NCBI RefSeq assembly: GCF_004134775.1
Contig: NZ_SDOZ01000002.1
Location: 491,740-555,739 of the forward strand
Source: Candidatus Borkfalkia ceftriaxoniphila
GTDB taxonomy: Bacteria > Bacillota > Clostridia > Christensenellales > Borkfalkiaceae
Reading direction: 5' to 3'
Length of the DNA: 64,000 nt
The stretch's first letter is position 1. Each line of letters starts with the position of its first letter. The notes beneath the pieces were generated by a model. It searched no databases and had not been told where the DNA came from. It saw only the letters and a program-made list of their open reading frames with translations. Positions 42,307-50,119 of the stretch are shown in pieces. The position numbers were made by a program, and so were the translations under genes.

Positions 42307-43110
42307 TTACAAAAAGAGTGACAAATACAGGTTCAGGACAGCGTCGCCCGCAAACAGAGCGAACGCAACGCCCGCGACGAGATAAGGCGCGAACGCGAAT
42401 TCCTCCGCGCCGTCATAGAGAGAACACGCCCTGCGGAAAACGAACTTTTTCGCCCCGATCGCGACAAGCGCGCAAAGCACGCCGAAACCGATGGCAACGA
42501 AAGAATTTTTCCATCCGAGCAGCAGCCCCGCGCCCGCCATCAACTTGACGTCTCCGAATCCCAGCCCTTCGCGCCCGAACATAGGGAAAGAGATCAGATA
42601 AAAAAACAGAAAAAATCCTCCGCTCACCGCCGCGCCGATCAGTTTATCCCGCCAGTCCGTTACGGGGTCGGCAAAGAGCGCCGCAAGGGCGCACAGCGCG
42701 AGCGCGACTTGCAGGCTGTCGGGAATGAACATATTTTCCCCGTCGCAACACGCCGCCGAAAGCAATACGGAGAGCGCCAGCGCGCACGACGCCGTATACG
42801 CGACGCCCCGCGGATAAAACACCAGCGCGGCGGCGCACCACAGCGCGCAGTTCGCCGTTTCCACCAGAATATAGCGGGGAGATACGGCCGCGCCGCAGTA
42901 TCGGCACTTTCCTCTCAGAAAGAGATAGGAAAATACGGGAATATTGTCGTACCAGGCGAGTTTATGTCCGCAAGACGTGCAATGCGAGGCGGGTTTTGCC
43001 AGATTCATGCCCCGCGGCAGGCGGTAGACGACCACGTTCAGAAAACTTCCGATCATCAGACCGAGCACCGCAAAAAGGACAAACGTCACCCAGAAATAAA
43101 ACCTTTCCAT
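42307..43110 (-). CDS. pilD: Prepilin peptidase / N-methyltransferase PilD
   Basis: The protein is 267 aa. The N-terminal domain carries 'GLMIGSFLNVVVYRLPRGMN' and the four-cysteine zinc site 'SHCTSCGHKLAWYDNIPVFS' plus 'GKCRYCGA'. The peptidase part has the aspartate in 'FGREGLGFGDVKLMAGAGLL' (G-x-G-D) and a second one in the 'CCDGENMFIPDSLQ' region. Eight or so membrane helices are present. It cleaves and methylates the pilin precursors encoded in this operon. Confidence 0.95.
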   Translation of the reverse strand: MERFYFWVTFVLFAVLGLMIGSFLNVVVYRLPRGMNLAKPASHCTSCGHKLAWYDNIPVFSYLFLRGKCRYCGAAVSPRYILVETANCALWCAAALVFYPRGVAYTASCALALSVLLSAACCDGENMFIPDSLQVALALCALAALFADPVTDWRDKLIGAAVSGGFFLFFYLISFPMFGREGLGFGDVKLMAGAGLLLGWKNSFVAIGFGVLCALVAIGAKKFVFRRACSLYDGAEEFAFAPYLVAGVAFALFAGDAVLNLYLSLFL

Positions 43111-43111
43111 A

Positions 43112-43474
43112 TCACAGCACGCCGTAGCGGTAGACGACCACTTTGAGCGCGCCGTCTACACGCGCCAACTCCACCACCAGTTCTATCTTTTTCAGCGACT
43201 TTACGATCAGCGAGTCGCCGCTGACGATCCATTGAAAATTTTCTTCGTTATCGGAAAACGCGTCGAGATCGGGCGTTTCGCCCGCGAGGCGGGCGTCGAT
43301 AAAACTCTGCCCGATGTCGTCGAGCAGCGCTTTGCGCTCAATATATTCGCGGTACGCGCCCGCCCTCTCGGACGTGAGCGAAACCGTTGTGAGCACGAGC
43401 ACGATGAACGCCGCCACGAGCGCCATCATCACGAGCACGTATTCTATCGTCAGTCCCCTTTTGCCGCCTATCAT
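43112..43474 (-). CDS. Minor pilin-like protein
   Basis: The protein is 120 aa. A short basic leader 'MIGGKRG' is followed by a hydrophobic helix 'LTIEYVLVMMALVAAFIVLV', the class III prepilin form with Gly at -1 and Glu at +4 rather than the usual +5. The globular part ends in beta strands. It lies one base before pilD and one base after the next pilin-like gene, so it is clearly part of the pilus operon. It is probably a minor component or an assembly factor. Confidence 0.8.
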   Translation of the reverse strand: MIGGKRGLTIEYVLVMMALVAAFIVLVLTTVSLTSERAGAYREYIERKALLDDIGQSFIDARLAGETPDLDAFSDNEENFQWIVSGDSLIVKSLKKIELVVELARVDGALKVVVYRYGVL

Positions 43475-43475
43475 T

Positions 43476-44045
43476 TCAATATTGCTCCGTATAAAGATAC
43501 GCCGCCTTTTCGGAACCGGCGAGATAACCCTCGATCGTGACGTAATACACGTTCGAGCGCAGATTTATCCTGCACAGCACGCGCGAGAGAGCGGCGAACG
43601 CCTCGTATTCGAAGGCGTACGTGGCGCCCGCGCGGTCCGCGCCGTAATAATAGGCGCTGAGGCCGTTTTTCGGCGTGCCGTCGTCGCGGAACCCCGTATT
43701 CGCCGCGGGCGCAGAGATCTTCCATTCGCCCCCGAGAAGCGTTTCGTTCGCGAACGGCTCCGAAATATCCGCGCCGAAAGAAAAGGACACCGCATCGTTG
43801 AAGCCTTCCAAAAACGCGTCCTTTTCTTCCTCGTTTTCCCCTTTGCCGAACTGTCTTAAAGTATGTTCGAAACACTTGCGGAAAGTTTCCGCCGAAGAAA
43901 AGATCTGCATATTCGTATCCGAATTATTTTCGGCATTTATGCCCACGTAGCACACCATAAACGCCGTGACGGACACCAGCACGATGAGCGCCATCGACAC
44001 GATGACCTCCGTGAGAGAATACCCTTTTTTCCGACGCATATCCAT
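43476..44045 (-). CDS. Minor pilin-like protein (GspH/PilE-like N-terminus)
   Basis: The protein is 189 aa. The leader 'MDMRRKKG' and mature start 'YSLTEVIVSMALIVLVSVTA' (Gly -1, Glu +5) form a classical type III signal. The ectodomain has 'NSDTNMQIFSSAETFRKCFE' (helix continuation) and then beta strands. Its ATG overlaps the stop of the PilM-like gene. A second ATG two codons in is possible. Probably a tip or priming minor pilin. Confidence 0.82.
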   Translation of the reverse strand: MDMRRKKGYSLTEVIVSMALIVLVSVTAFMVCYVGINAENNSDTNMQIFSSAETFRKCFEHTLRQFGKGENEEEKDAFLEGFNDAVSFSFGADISEPFANETLLGGEWKISAPAANTGFRDDGTPKNGLSAYYYGADRAGATYAFEYEAFAALSRVLCRINLRSNVYYVTIEGYLAGSEKAAYLYTEQY

Positions 44046-45451
44046 TAAAAATTCTGCCTCTTGTTATATATGCCAGTATAGAGCGCGCCCACGAGATCGA
44101 GGTTGCCGCCGACGTTTTCGTTGCCGAGATCGCCGAGGTACTCGAACGGAAGTTCGCTCTTTTCCTCCTCCGCGTTCGCCCTGTCGATCAGAAAAGCATA
44201 CTCTGCGGGAAGATTGACCGCCACGCACTCCATTTTCGGCAGATATTCCTGCCGCTTTAACTGCGCGTTATACAAAAGCGCCCATTTGATAAACATACGG
44301 AAATTTTCGTACATGATCCCCTCGGGTTCTTCGGGTACGGGGCGCAGCATGAATTTCGGCAGACGCTTGGGCATTTTGCGCGCGAACACCTTTTTCTTCC
44401 GCGCTTCGAGCATTTCTTTCATCAGCCGTTCGCGCCGTTCTTCCTCGGCCTGTTCCTCGTCGAACTCGTCCGCCTCTTCTTCCTTTTCGGCGACGATGCT
44501 TTCCACTGCGGAGGCGAGCGGATTCACCTGCGGCCTCGATCCCGCCGTTTCGGCCAGCACTTCGGAAACGGCTGCGTCCGTTTCGTTCAGATTCATGCCC
44601 GCGATCAGTTGTTCGGTGACGCTGTCCGCAACGTCCGCCAGATCTTCCGGGATCTCGTCCACGGTAAGCGACTTCATTTTCGCGCGTTCCTTCGCGTTGA
44701 TGATGGCAAGATCTGCCACGTCGTGGTCGTACTGCATATTTTCCTGCAATACCTTGTCGTCTTTCAGATGCACGAGGCCGAGCATGAAATGCGCATAACC
44801 CGCGGTTTTGCCTTTGACGCAGATCGCCACGCGTGTATATTCCGCCTTGATGTCCAACAGGATAAAGGAACGCTTGCGGAAATTCGGCCTGAACTGCATG
44901 ACCGAATTGAGCATACAGTTCGCCGAATACGAAACCGTTTTGGAATACAAGCGGTTGATCGCCATGCAGCGGAAAAGATTCGTCAGATAATTTTTGCGGA
45001 CGATCGTGAGAAAGAACGTGACGTATTGGCGGTTTCCGCCCGCAAGGTAATGATTGAACTGCAGATCCTTGTAATTTTTGTATTCGTTCTGCAAATGCGC
45101 CGTGAGCGCGGCGAGCAGTTTCGATTGTTTCATGGAGGGCAGCGAAACGTCGTCCATAGCCACGGCGTTATCGGGCAGGACGAGGTAACACATCAGTTGG
45201 CGGGAAGTGGGCAGCGTCTTGAAATATTCTTCGAAAATACTTTTGAACTCCGTCAGAAACTCTTCCGATAAAAAATGGCTCGCATAGGGAAATTCCTGCA
45301 CGACGGCGTTTTGAAAATCCAGACCGAAAAGGCGCAGGATACGCACCTGTTTATACACGCAGTCGAACCCCACCACGATATGCAGCGCGCGCTTGGAGGG
45401 CGGCTTCTGTTTCAGGTCCGACAAAGAAAAATCCGTTAAAGAAATTTTCAT
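44045..45451 (-). CDS. Divergent PilM-like actin-fold protein with acidic insert
   Basis: The protein is 468 aa. The N-terminal half reads like the first half of PilM/actin-fold proteins, with a phosphate-2-like 'FILLDIKAEYTRVAICVKGK' at about residue 195-215. Residues about 265-350 are a strongly charged Glu/Lys/Ala insert (with 'EEERRERLMKEMLEARKKK') that PilM lacks. The fold resumes near the end, 'LDLVGALYTGIYNKRQNF', where PilM has its last helix. It probably forms the cytosolic ring that links the pilus base to PilB; identity is inferred from position and faint motifs. Confidence 0.6.
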   Translation of the reverse strand: MKISLTDFSLSDLKQKPPSKRALHIVVGFDCVYKQVRILRLFGLDFQNAVVQEFPYASHFLSEEFLTEFKSIFEEYFKTLPTSRQLMCYLVLPDNAVAMDDVSLPSMKQSKLLAALTAHLQNEYKNYKDLQFNHYLAGGNRQYVTFFLTIVRKNYLTNLFRCMAINRLYSKTVSYSANCMLNSVMQFRPNFRKRSFILLDIKAEYTRVAICVKGKTAGYAHFMLGLVHLKDDKVLQENMQYDHDVADLAIINAKERAKMKSLTVDEIPEDLADVADSVTEQLIAGMNLNETDAAVSEVLAETAGSRPQVNPLASAVESIVAEKEEEADEFDEEQAEEERRERLMKEMLEARKKKVFARKMPKRLPKFMLRPVPEEPEGIMYENFRMFIKWALLYNAQLKRQEYLPKMECVAVNLPAEYAFLIDRANAEEEKSELPFEYLGDLGNENVGGNLDLVGALYTGIYNKRQNF

Positions 45452-45460
45452 GGTATCACC

Positions 45461-45997
45461 TTATGAATAGACGATGTCGCAAGCATACATCGCGGGCTTG
45501 ACGATCGTATTTATGGTAAAGCGGAGCGACTTTTCGCCCTCGCCAAGCGTGAATACAGGCATTTCGGGATACACGGTGAAATAGACGGCGGAGATATGCG
45601 AACATTTCACGCGGCCGGTTATCACATCTTCCCCGACGACCGTGACAGACGGGTAGGTAAAGACGAAAGTTTTTATGCCGTCGTCGGAAACTTCTTCCGT
45701 CACGGAGTACGATTCGCCCGTTTCACGATCCGACGCGAGCAGCAGCCTGTTCCCGTCGCGTTCGAGAGAAAGCGTATAATTTTCGGCATCGAACGCGGAA
45801 AACCAAAAATCGATCTCCTTGCGCAGAGCGAGTTGTTCGCGCACCCGCTGGGTGGAGGCGCTGTTTTTCTCGCTGAACGCCGACATATACGTGATGAAAG
45901 TTATGACGAGCGACGCGACCAGCGCGAACAGTACGATAGAAATGACCAGTTCGTACAGCGTAAACGCCCGCGAATATTTTTTTGATAACGATCTCAT
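45461..45997 (-). CDS. Minor pilin-like protein
   Basis: The protein is 178 aa. The start is placed at 45997 ('MRSLSKKYSRA'), which gives a normal short leader; an ATG ten codons upstream (46027) is in frame, and neither start has a strong ribosome binding site. The helix 'FTLYELVISIVLFALVASLV' follows Ala at -1, with Glu at +5. The ectodomain has alternating strands such as 'YTLSLERDGNRLLLASDRET'. A terminator-like hairpin lies upstream (46055-46087), so this gene and those after it may be made at a lower level than the pilin before it. Confidence 0.8.
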   Translation of the reverse strand: MRSLSKKYSRAFTLYELVISIVLFALVASLVITFITYMSAFSEKNSASTQRVREQLALRKEIDFWFSAFDAENYTLSLERDGNRLLLASDRETGESYSVTEEVSDDGIKTFVFTYPSVTVVGEDVITGRVKCSHISAVYFTVYPEMPVFTLGEGEKSLRFTINTIVKPAMYACDIVYS

Positions 45998-46054
45998 ATC
46001 GCATTTTCCCGTAATGTCCCCGTTCATAAAAAAATCGGACGCGCCGAATTTACC

Positions 46055-46087
46055 AAAAGAGGGACGTCTTATTCAGAGTCCCTCTTT
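46055..46087 (-). terminator. Hairpin between two pilin genes, possible partial terminator
   Basis: A 10-bp stem (46056-46065 with 46078-46087) is followed on the minus strand by TTTT. It follows the 210-aa pilin gene by about 60 bases and lies inside the pilus operon. Confidence 0.65.
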
Positions 46088-46147
46088 CATTCAAAGACCG
46101 TTTCCGACTTTTTGAGCGCGGTGCTTCCCAAAAGTCTTATGACTTTG

Positions 46148-46780
46148 TTAAGCGGCCGTAACCTTCAAATCGCCGCCTTGTTGACTGATATAGCCACAGG
46201 TATACGAATACGTTGCGCCCTGTAACTGCAGAACTGGAGATTCCCCCGCCTCATACGTGAAATAACCGGAATAACGCGTATTGTTGAGAGTAATTGCGTA
46301 AAAATACAGATTCTGCGCATTATGTTTTCCCTCTTCCGCATCAAACATAGTCTTCGTGATTGTTTTATTTCCTTCGTCCGAGTCGCCGAATTGAATGGTA
46401 ATCGTCGATTCGAAAGTACCTGTAAAAGTAATGCCTACAGTCGCTTTCAACTTCGAAATATCTCCAGTATCGTTTTTAATGACCGCGAGATTATCAACAT
46501 CGCCGATCTGCTGCAAAGCGCTGTTGAGATACACGAACGCATAGCCGTCGGACACGAAGACCATGCCCGTGGCGTCGTCGTTATCGGGATCATCGTCGCC
46601 GCCGACGAGCGCGAGATAATCGGTGAGTGCGTTTCTGCACGTCTGCATCGCCGAGGAAACTTTTGCGTTATTGACAACGTGCGTAAACGTGGGGATCAGT
46701 ACCGCGGCGAGGATCGCGATGACTGCGATCACGATCACGAGTTCTGTGATCGTAAATGCCTTTTTCATTTTTTTTAACAT
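46148..46780 (-). CDS. Type IV pilin (probable major or major-like)
   Basis: The protein is 210 aa. The leader 'MLKKMKKA' and 'FTITELVIVIAVIAILAAVL' form a strong type III signal (Ala -1, Glu +5). The mature N-terminal helix continues through 'IPTFTHVVNNAKVSSAMQTC'. The ectodomain contains an acidic loop 'GGDDDPDNDDATGMVF' and C-terminal strands. AAGGAG lies eight bases upstream of the ATG. It is followed by a terminator-like hairpin, which would favour its expression over the genes behind it, as expected for a major pilin. It is encoded downstream of the large pilin-like gene. Confidence 0.85.
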   Translation of the reverse strand: MLKKMKKAFTITELVIVIAVIAILAAVLIPTFTHVVNNAKVSSAMQTCRNALTDYLALVGGDDDPDNDDATGMVFVSDGYAFVYLNSALQQIGDVDNLAVIKNDTGDISKLKATVGITFTGTFESTITIQFGDSDEGNKTITKTMFDAEEGKHNAQNLYFYAITLNNTRYSGYFTYEAGESPVLQLQGATYSYTCGYISQQGGDLKVTAA

Positions 46781-46822
46781 ATCCTTTTCTCCTTAAATTG
46801 TTTTTATATGGCCGTTCACCGC

Positions 46823-46865
46823 AAAAACAGCCGTTTTTCCGCCGCGCAGCAACGGTGCGGCGGCT
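46823..46865 (-). terminator. Hairpin after the large pilin-like gene
   Basis: The minus strand has AGCCG ... CGGCT closing an inner GC-rich hairpin (CCGCCGC with GCGGCGG) and is then followed by GTTTTT. It starts ten bases beyond the stop of the 633-aa gene; it may be partial, because the pilin gene follows without an evident new promoter. Confidence 0.5.
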
Positions 46866-46875
46866 TTATGGCTTG

Positions 46876-48777
46876 TTATGCGGCGAAAGAAACTTCGCCG
46901 GGTTTGTTGACCGCTCCGATGTTTACTTTTTTGCCGTTCAAAGTAAAACCGTTGCCCGTTTCGCGCAAGTCGTTTTTATCCGTGGCAGAAGAGCACATCA
47001 ACAGGACTTTCGCACCGTTTTCTTCCACATAATAATATCGGGCGAGATTGCTCCCTGACGCGAGATCTTCCAAATCTACCAGATTACTGTTTGTATCGTA
47101 AAATTTAACCGAAGTCGTCACGTTTTCCGCCGTAACGCCGTCCACGGTAAGAGTGTGGTTTCCTGCGGGCGAGTGTGCGAAAAGCCCAGTGTACAGAGCG
47201 CCGCCGTCTCTTCTCTCTACCGTGATATCCACGTTTTTCACGGAACTGTCTTTGATGGAAATATTCGCGCCCACACCGAAGTAGCCGACGAACGCCGAAG
47301 CCCTGCGCTGGCCGTAAATGGAAATATCGGAAATATGGCAGTCCTCAATGAGAACGGTATTGTTATCCGACGCATTCTGCGTAGCGCCGTAGCATCTGCC
47401 GACGATGGCGGCAACGCCGTCGTAGCCGGAGAACGAACCTTTTTCGCCTTCCACAGAGGAGCCGTCCACCGTGATATTTTTAAAGGTCACGTTGCCCTGC
47501 GTATAGCCCGCGATGATGCCCGCCATATCGGAAATGGCAGCGACTTTCTGTCCGCCGATCGTTTCGGTCGCGCCGTTGAGGTTCACATTGACGTCCTTTA
47601 CGGTGAGGTTGGATACGGTGACCGTTTCGCCGGGTTTCGCATAGAGCGTGCCGAACAGGCCGTACGTAAAGCAGTAGGCAGGACCGGAATATCCGTTATC
47701 CGCCGCAGTCTGCCATTCGGAACCCGACGCAACGAAGTCGTTTTCCTTCACTTCGAAATTTTTGATGGTCATGCCGCCGAAATCGGTCGAAAACGAAGAG
47801 GGCGTGTTGTTGGCGATGGACGCTTCCTTGATCTCTTTGCGGTACGTAAGGCCGATCGCCGTCGTCTGTACGCCCGACATATCGACTTCGACGTCTTCCA
47901 CGTCGGCAAATTTGACCGTCTTTTTGGCGAGTTTTTCCGCCTGGTCGTCCGCGTTTGCCATGGTCGCGAGCGTCGCCAGCGATGAGCGGACGGCCTGCTG
48001 CACCTTGACGGAATCGGTGGCGCCCGACGTGATCTCGCCGATATCGATCGTCGCGGAGTTGGAGGTCTTCAACTGTTCGGTGATGCTCGCCTCTATTTTC
48101 GCCGAGTGGCTGTAACCTTGCTGCTGGTTTTTGAGCGAGGCGATAATGCTGTTTGCCCACGCCTGATTGCCGATATTCTGCTTGATGTCCGCAGCGTCGT
48201 ACGAGCCGGAAGTGATAAATTCTGTAATATCGCCGCCGCAGGTCACGTAAAAGTCATAATATAACTGCGCCACGTAGTTATACTCGCCGTTCGTGCAGAG
48301 GGCGTAGCCGAGCGTGGACGTGTTACCCAGGCTGTCGAGCACGAAAACACCGTTGCCCAAACCGATGGAGGACGTGAACGTGACCATAAGATTGTCGGTA
48401 TCTTCCGAAATAAGCATGACCGAGTTGGCGTTGGGATACCACACTATGTAAGCGTTTTCCTGTTTGAGCGCCGTGGCGAGCAGGAAGGGATTGCTTTCAT
48501 CCGTCAGACCGTAATCTTTCAGAACGAGCATAAGACCCTCGTAATCTTCGGGAGCCATGCCCGTTTCGCCTTTGTATGCGGAAAGCGCGACGTTGATTTC
48601 CTTGACATACTGTTCGTCATGCGATTTCTTGCTGTTCTTGATCACACTTGAAAACGTGGGAATCAGGACTGCCGCAAGGATCGCGATAACGGCGATCACG
48701 ATGACAAGTTCCGTGATGGTGAAAGCGCGGCGCGTTTTGTTTTTCACGCCGGACTTTCCGAAACGATTGTTTTCCAT
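46876..48777 (-). CDS. Pilin-like protein with large beta-helix-like ectodomain
   Basis: The protein is 633 aa. ATG 48777 is chosen because AAGGAG lies eight bases upstream. The leader ends 'KTRRA' and is followed by the same 25-residue helix start as the 210-aa pilin ('FTITELVIVIAVIAILAAVL'). Residues 35-230 resemble a GspG-type head with 'YVKEINVALSAYKGETGMAP'. From about residue 330 on, repeated strands with G-N-V-T-F-K-N-I-T-V-D-G and 'VLIEDCHISDISIYGQRRAS' patterns resemble GLUG or right-handed beta-helix repeats. Such pilin-headed adhesins may sit at the pilus tip. It is far larger than normal pilins (about 150-200 aa). Confidence 0.82.
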   Translation of the reverse strand: MENNRFGKSGVKNKTRRAFTITELVIVIAVIAILAAVLIPTFSSVIKNSKKSHDEQYVKEINVALSAYKGETGMAPEDYEGLMLVLKDYGLTDESNPFLLATALKQENAYIVWYPNANSVMLISEDTDNLMVTFTSSIGLGNGVFVLDSLGNTSTLGYALCTNGEYNYVAQLYYDFYVTCGGDITEFITSGSYDAADIKQNIGNQAWANSIIASLKNQQQGYSHSAKIEASITEQLKTSNSATIDIGEITSGATDSVKVQQAVRSSLATLATMANADDQAEKLAKKTVKFADVEDVEVDMSGVQTTAIGLTYRKEIKEASIANNTPSSFSTDFGGMTIKNFEVKENDFVASGSEWQTAADNGYSGPAYCFTYGLFGTLYAKPGETVTVSNLTVKDVNVNLNGATETIGGQKVAAISDMAGIIAGYTQGNVTFKNITVDGSSVEGEKGSFSGYDGVAAIVGRCYGATQNASDNNTVLIEDCHISDISIYGQRRASAFVGYFGVGANISIKDSSVKNVDITVERRDGGALYTGLFAHSPAGNHTLTVDGVTAENVTTSVKFYDTNSNLVDLEDLASGSNLARYYYVEENGAKVLLMCSSATDKNDLRETGNGFTLNGKKVNIGAVNKPGEVSFAA

Positions 48778-48796
48778 AAACATTTCTCCTTGTCTT

Positions 48797-49591
48797 TTAT
48801 AATGTTTTGTTTGCCGCGGCACGCATTTCTTGGTTGCGTTTGCGGCGCAATTCCTTTTTCTTTTCCTTGCGGTACTGCTGTTCCTCCGCAAGATGTTCCA
48901 ACGTGATATCCGCCGTCTGCTTGGCGAGCCGCAGATCGGTATCGTCCTCCAGACGGATGACCACGGGTTTTATCTTGATATCCTTGATCCCCTCCGCGCG
49001 CACCAGACGATTGAGTTCGCTGTTCGTCAGCATGAAATTCAGTTCCACGACGCCGCGTTTGATCGTTACCGAAAGCATTTTGTCCGTTTTGTTCTTCACT
49101 GTGACCCCGACGGAAGATTCGCTCTTGCGGCAATCGGGTTTGGAGAGGATATACGCCATAAACTCGTCGTAACGGGCGCGCGCGTTTTCTTCGAGCGCGT
49201 TGTACTTATCCGCAAAGGTGAGGTTTTTGCTCTTTTGGAAAATGATGCTGTTTTCCGTGATCTCACCGTAACGGCTGACGAGTTCTTCCAGCACTTCCTC
49301 GGTTTCCGACACAGGCACGACGGGCGCGGTTTCCGTATCCGACGCGGGCGACGCCGCGGCGGCCAATTCGGAATACGGCACGTCTTCGAGGATCTCCACT
49401 TTTCCGTCTACCACTTTCAAAACGAGGTCGTCGCTTTCCAGCCGCATACCGCGGCCGTCCTCTATTTTCTGCGCGATCGCCCTTTTCCGCTTATAGTCCA
49501 TGCGCGAATCGATCGCCATCATGATCACTCCCACGATGAGCAGGAACACAAAAATGCAACTGATAACGACGTAAAATAAATCCATATTCAT
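48797..49591 (-). CDS. Membrane protein of the pilus operon, unknown
   Basis: The protein is 264 aa. One membrane helix at the N-terminus (about residues 4-26) is followed by a cytosolic or outer domain with 'RMDYKRKRAIAQKIEDGRGM'; 'LVLKVVDGKVEILEDVPYSE' gives a short beta unit; a Pro/Ala/Glu linker leads to an alpha/beta domain ending in a basic Lys/Arg tail. I recognise no family. Position and bitopic layout are those of PilN/PilO-type alignment proteins, but no sequence match is claimed. It follows the 79-aa gene by four bases. Confidence 0.65.
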   Translation of the reverse strand: MNMDLFYVVISCIFVFLLIVGVIMMAIDSRMDYKRKRAIAQKIEDGRGMRLESDDLVLKVVDGKVEILEDVPYSELAAAASPASDTETAPVVPVSETEEVLEELVSRYGEITENSIIFQKSKNLTFADKYNALEENARARYDEFMAYILSKPDCRKSESSVGVTVKNKTDKMLSVTIKRGVVELNFMLTNSELNRLVRAEGIKDIKIKPVVIRLEDDTDLRLAKQTADITLEHLAEEQQYRKEKKKELRRKRNQEMRAAANKTL

Positions 49592-49595
49592 AAAT

Positions 49596-49835
49596 TTACC
49601 CCTCCTTATCCTCTGCGATCAGTTCCACGTTTTCGGTGTTGACGTCCTTGCACTCGATGCGGACAGTCTTGCCTTCCTGCACGATATCGAGAAGATATTT
49701 GTCGTTATCACGGATTTTTTCGAGTTCCTGCCTGTACTTTTTCATCTCCTTTGCCATCGTCACCGCTTTGTAAACGAGCGCGGCGGCGATGCCCGCGACG
49801 AACAAAGTACAGATCACGACGATCAAAACTTCCAT
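49596..49835 (-). CDS. Small membrane protein at the head of the pilus operon
   Basis: The protein is 79 aa. One N-terminal membrane helix (residues 3-24, 'LIVVICTLFVAGIAAALVYK') is followed by a short coiled coil 'EMKKYRQELEKIRDNDKYLL' and an acidic beta-like end. GGAGGGTGG lies just upstream of the ATG. It could pair with the next protein in the membrane, as small PilN-like proteins do; this is inference. Confidence 0.65.
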   Translation of the reverse strand: MEVLIVVICTLFVAGIAAALVYKAVTMAKEMKKYRQELEKIRDNDKYLLDIVQEGKTVRIECKDVNTENVELIAEDKEG

Positions 49836-49913
49836 AAACCACCCTCCGTTTTTTATTTCGTTTTATACAATTTTCAATTTTTATTTTCCGCGTGAGGCTT
49901 ATAAATATGATTT

Positions 49914-49955
49914 CTGCGTTTTTCATAGAAAAACGCAGAAAAGGGCGCCCTTTTC
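49914..49955 (-). other. Structured leader of the pilus operon: two adjacent hairpins
   Basis: A 12-bp perfect stem (49914-49925 with 49929-49940) is joined to a 16-base palindrome (49940-49955, GGGCGCCC core). Both lie in the ~185-base leader between the promoter at 50028-50056 and the first gene. No T run follows in the minus direction, so they are not a plain terminator. I do not recognise a known riboswitch; a c-di-GMP type, common before clostridial pilus genes, was considered and its conserved parts were not found. Confidence 0.55.
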
Positions 49956-50027
49956 TTTCCGCAAAATGTGTATATGGCGTATATATGGAATAAATATTAC
50001 CAATTTTTTACAATTTCAGATATCACA

Positions 50028-50056
50028 ATCTTATCATAAATCTGATACAAAGTCAA
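50028..50056 (-). promoter_or_regulatory. Promoter of the type IV pilus operon
   Basis: On the minus strand TTGACT (50051-50056) and TAAGAT (50028-50033) are 17 bases apart, in an AT-rich gap after cobO. It would start a transcript near 50021. Confidence 0.65.
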
Positions 50057-50119
50057 TAATTCTATAAAATATTTTCGCTTTTTTCTCAGAAATTTGTCGA
50101 ATATATTGCAGATTTCCGT

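Noticed and set aside
39387..49835. Type II secretion or competence (ComG) operon instead of type IV pilus
   Set aside because: The PilD and PilM-like genes and the number of pilins fit a pilus better; no GspD-type secretin or comG order is seen. The distinction is not absolute.
49914..49955. Terminator of cobO formed by the two hairpins
   Set aside because: They lie beyond the pilus promoter and lack a T run in the minus direction.
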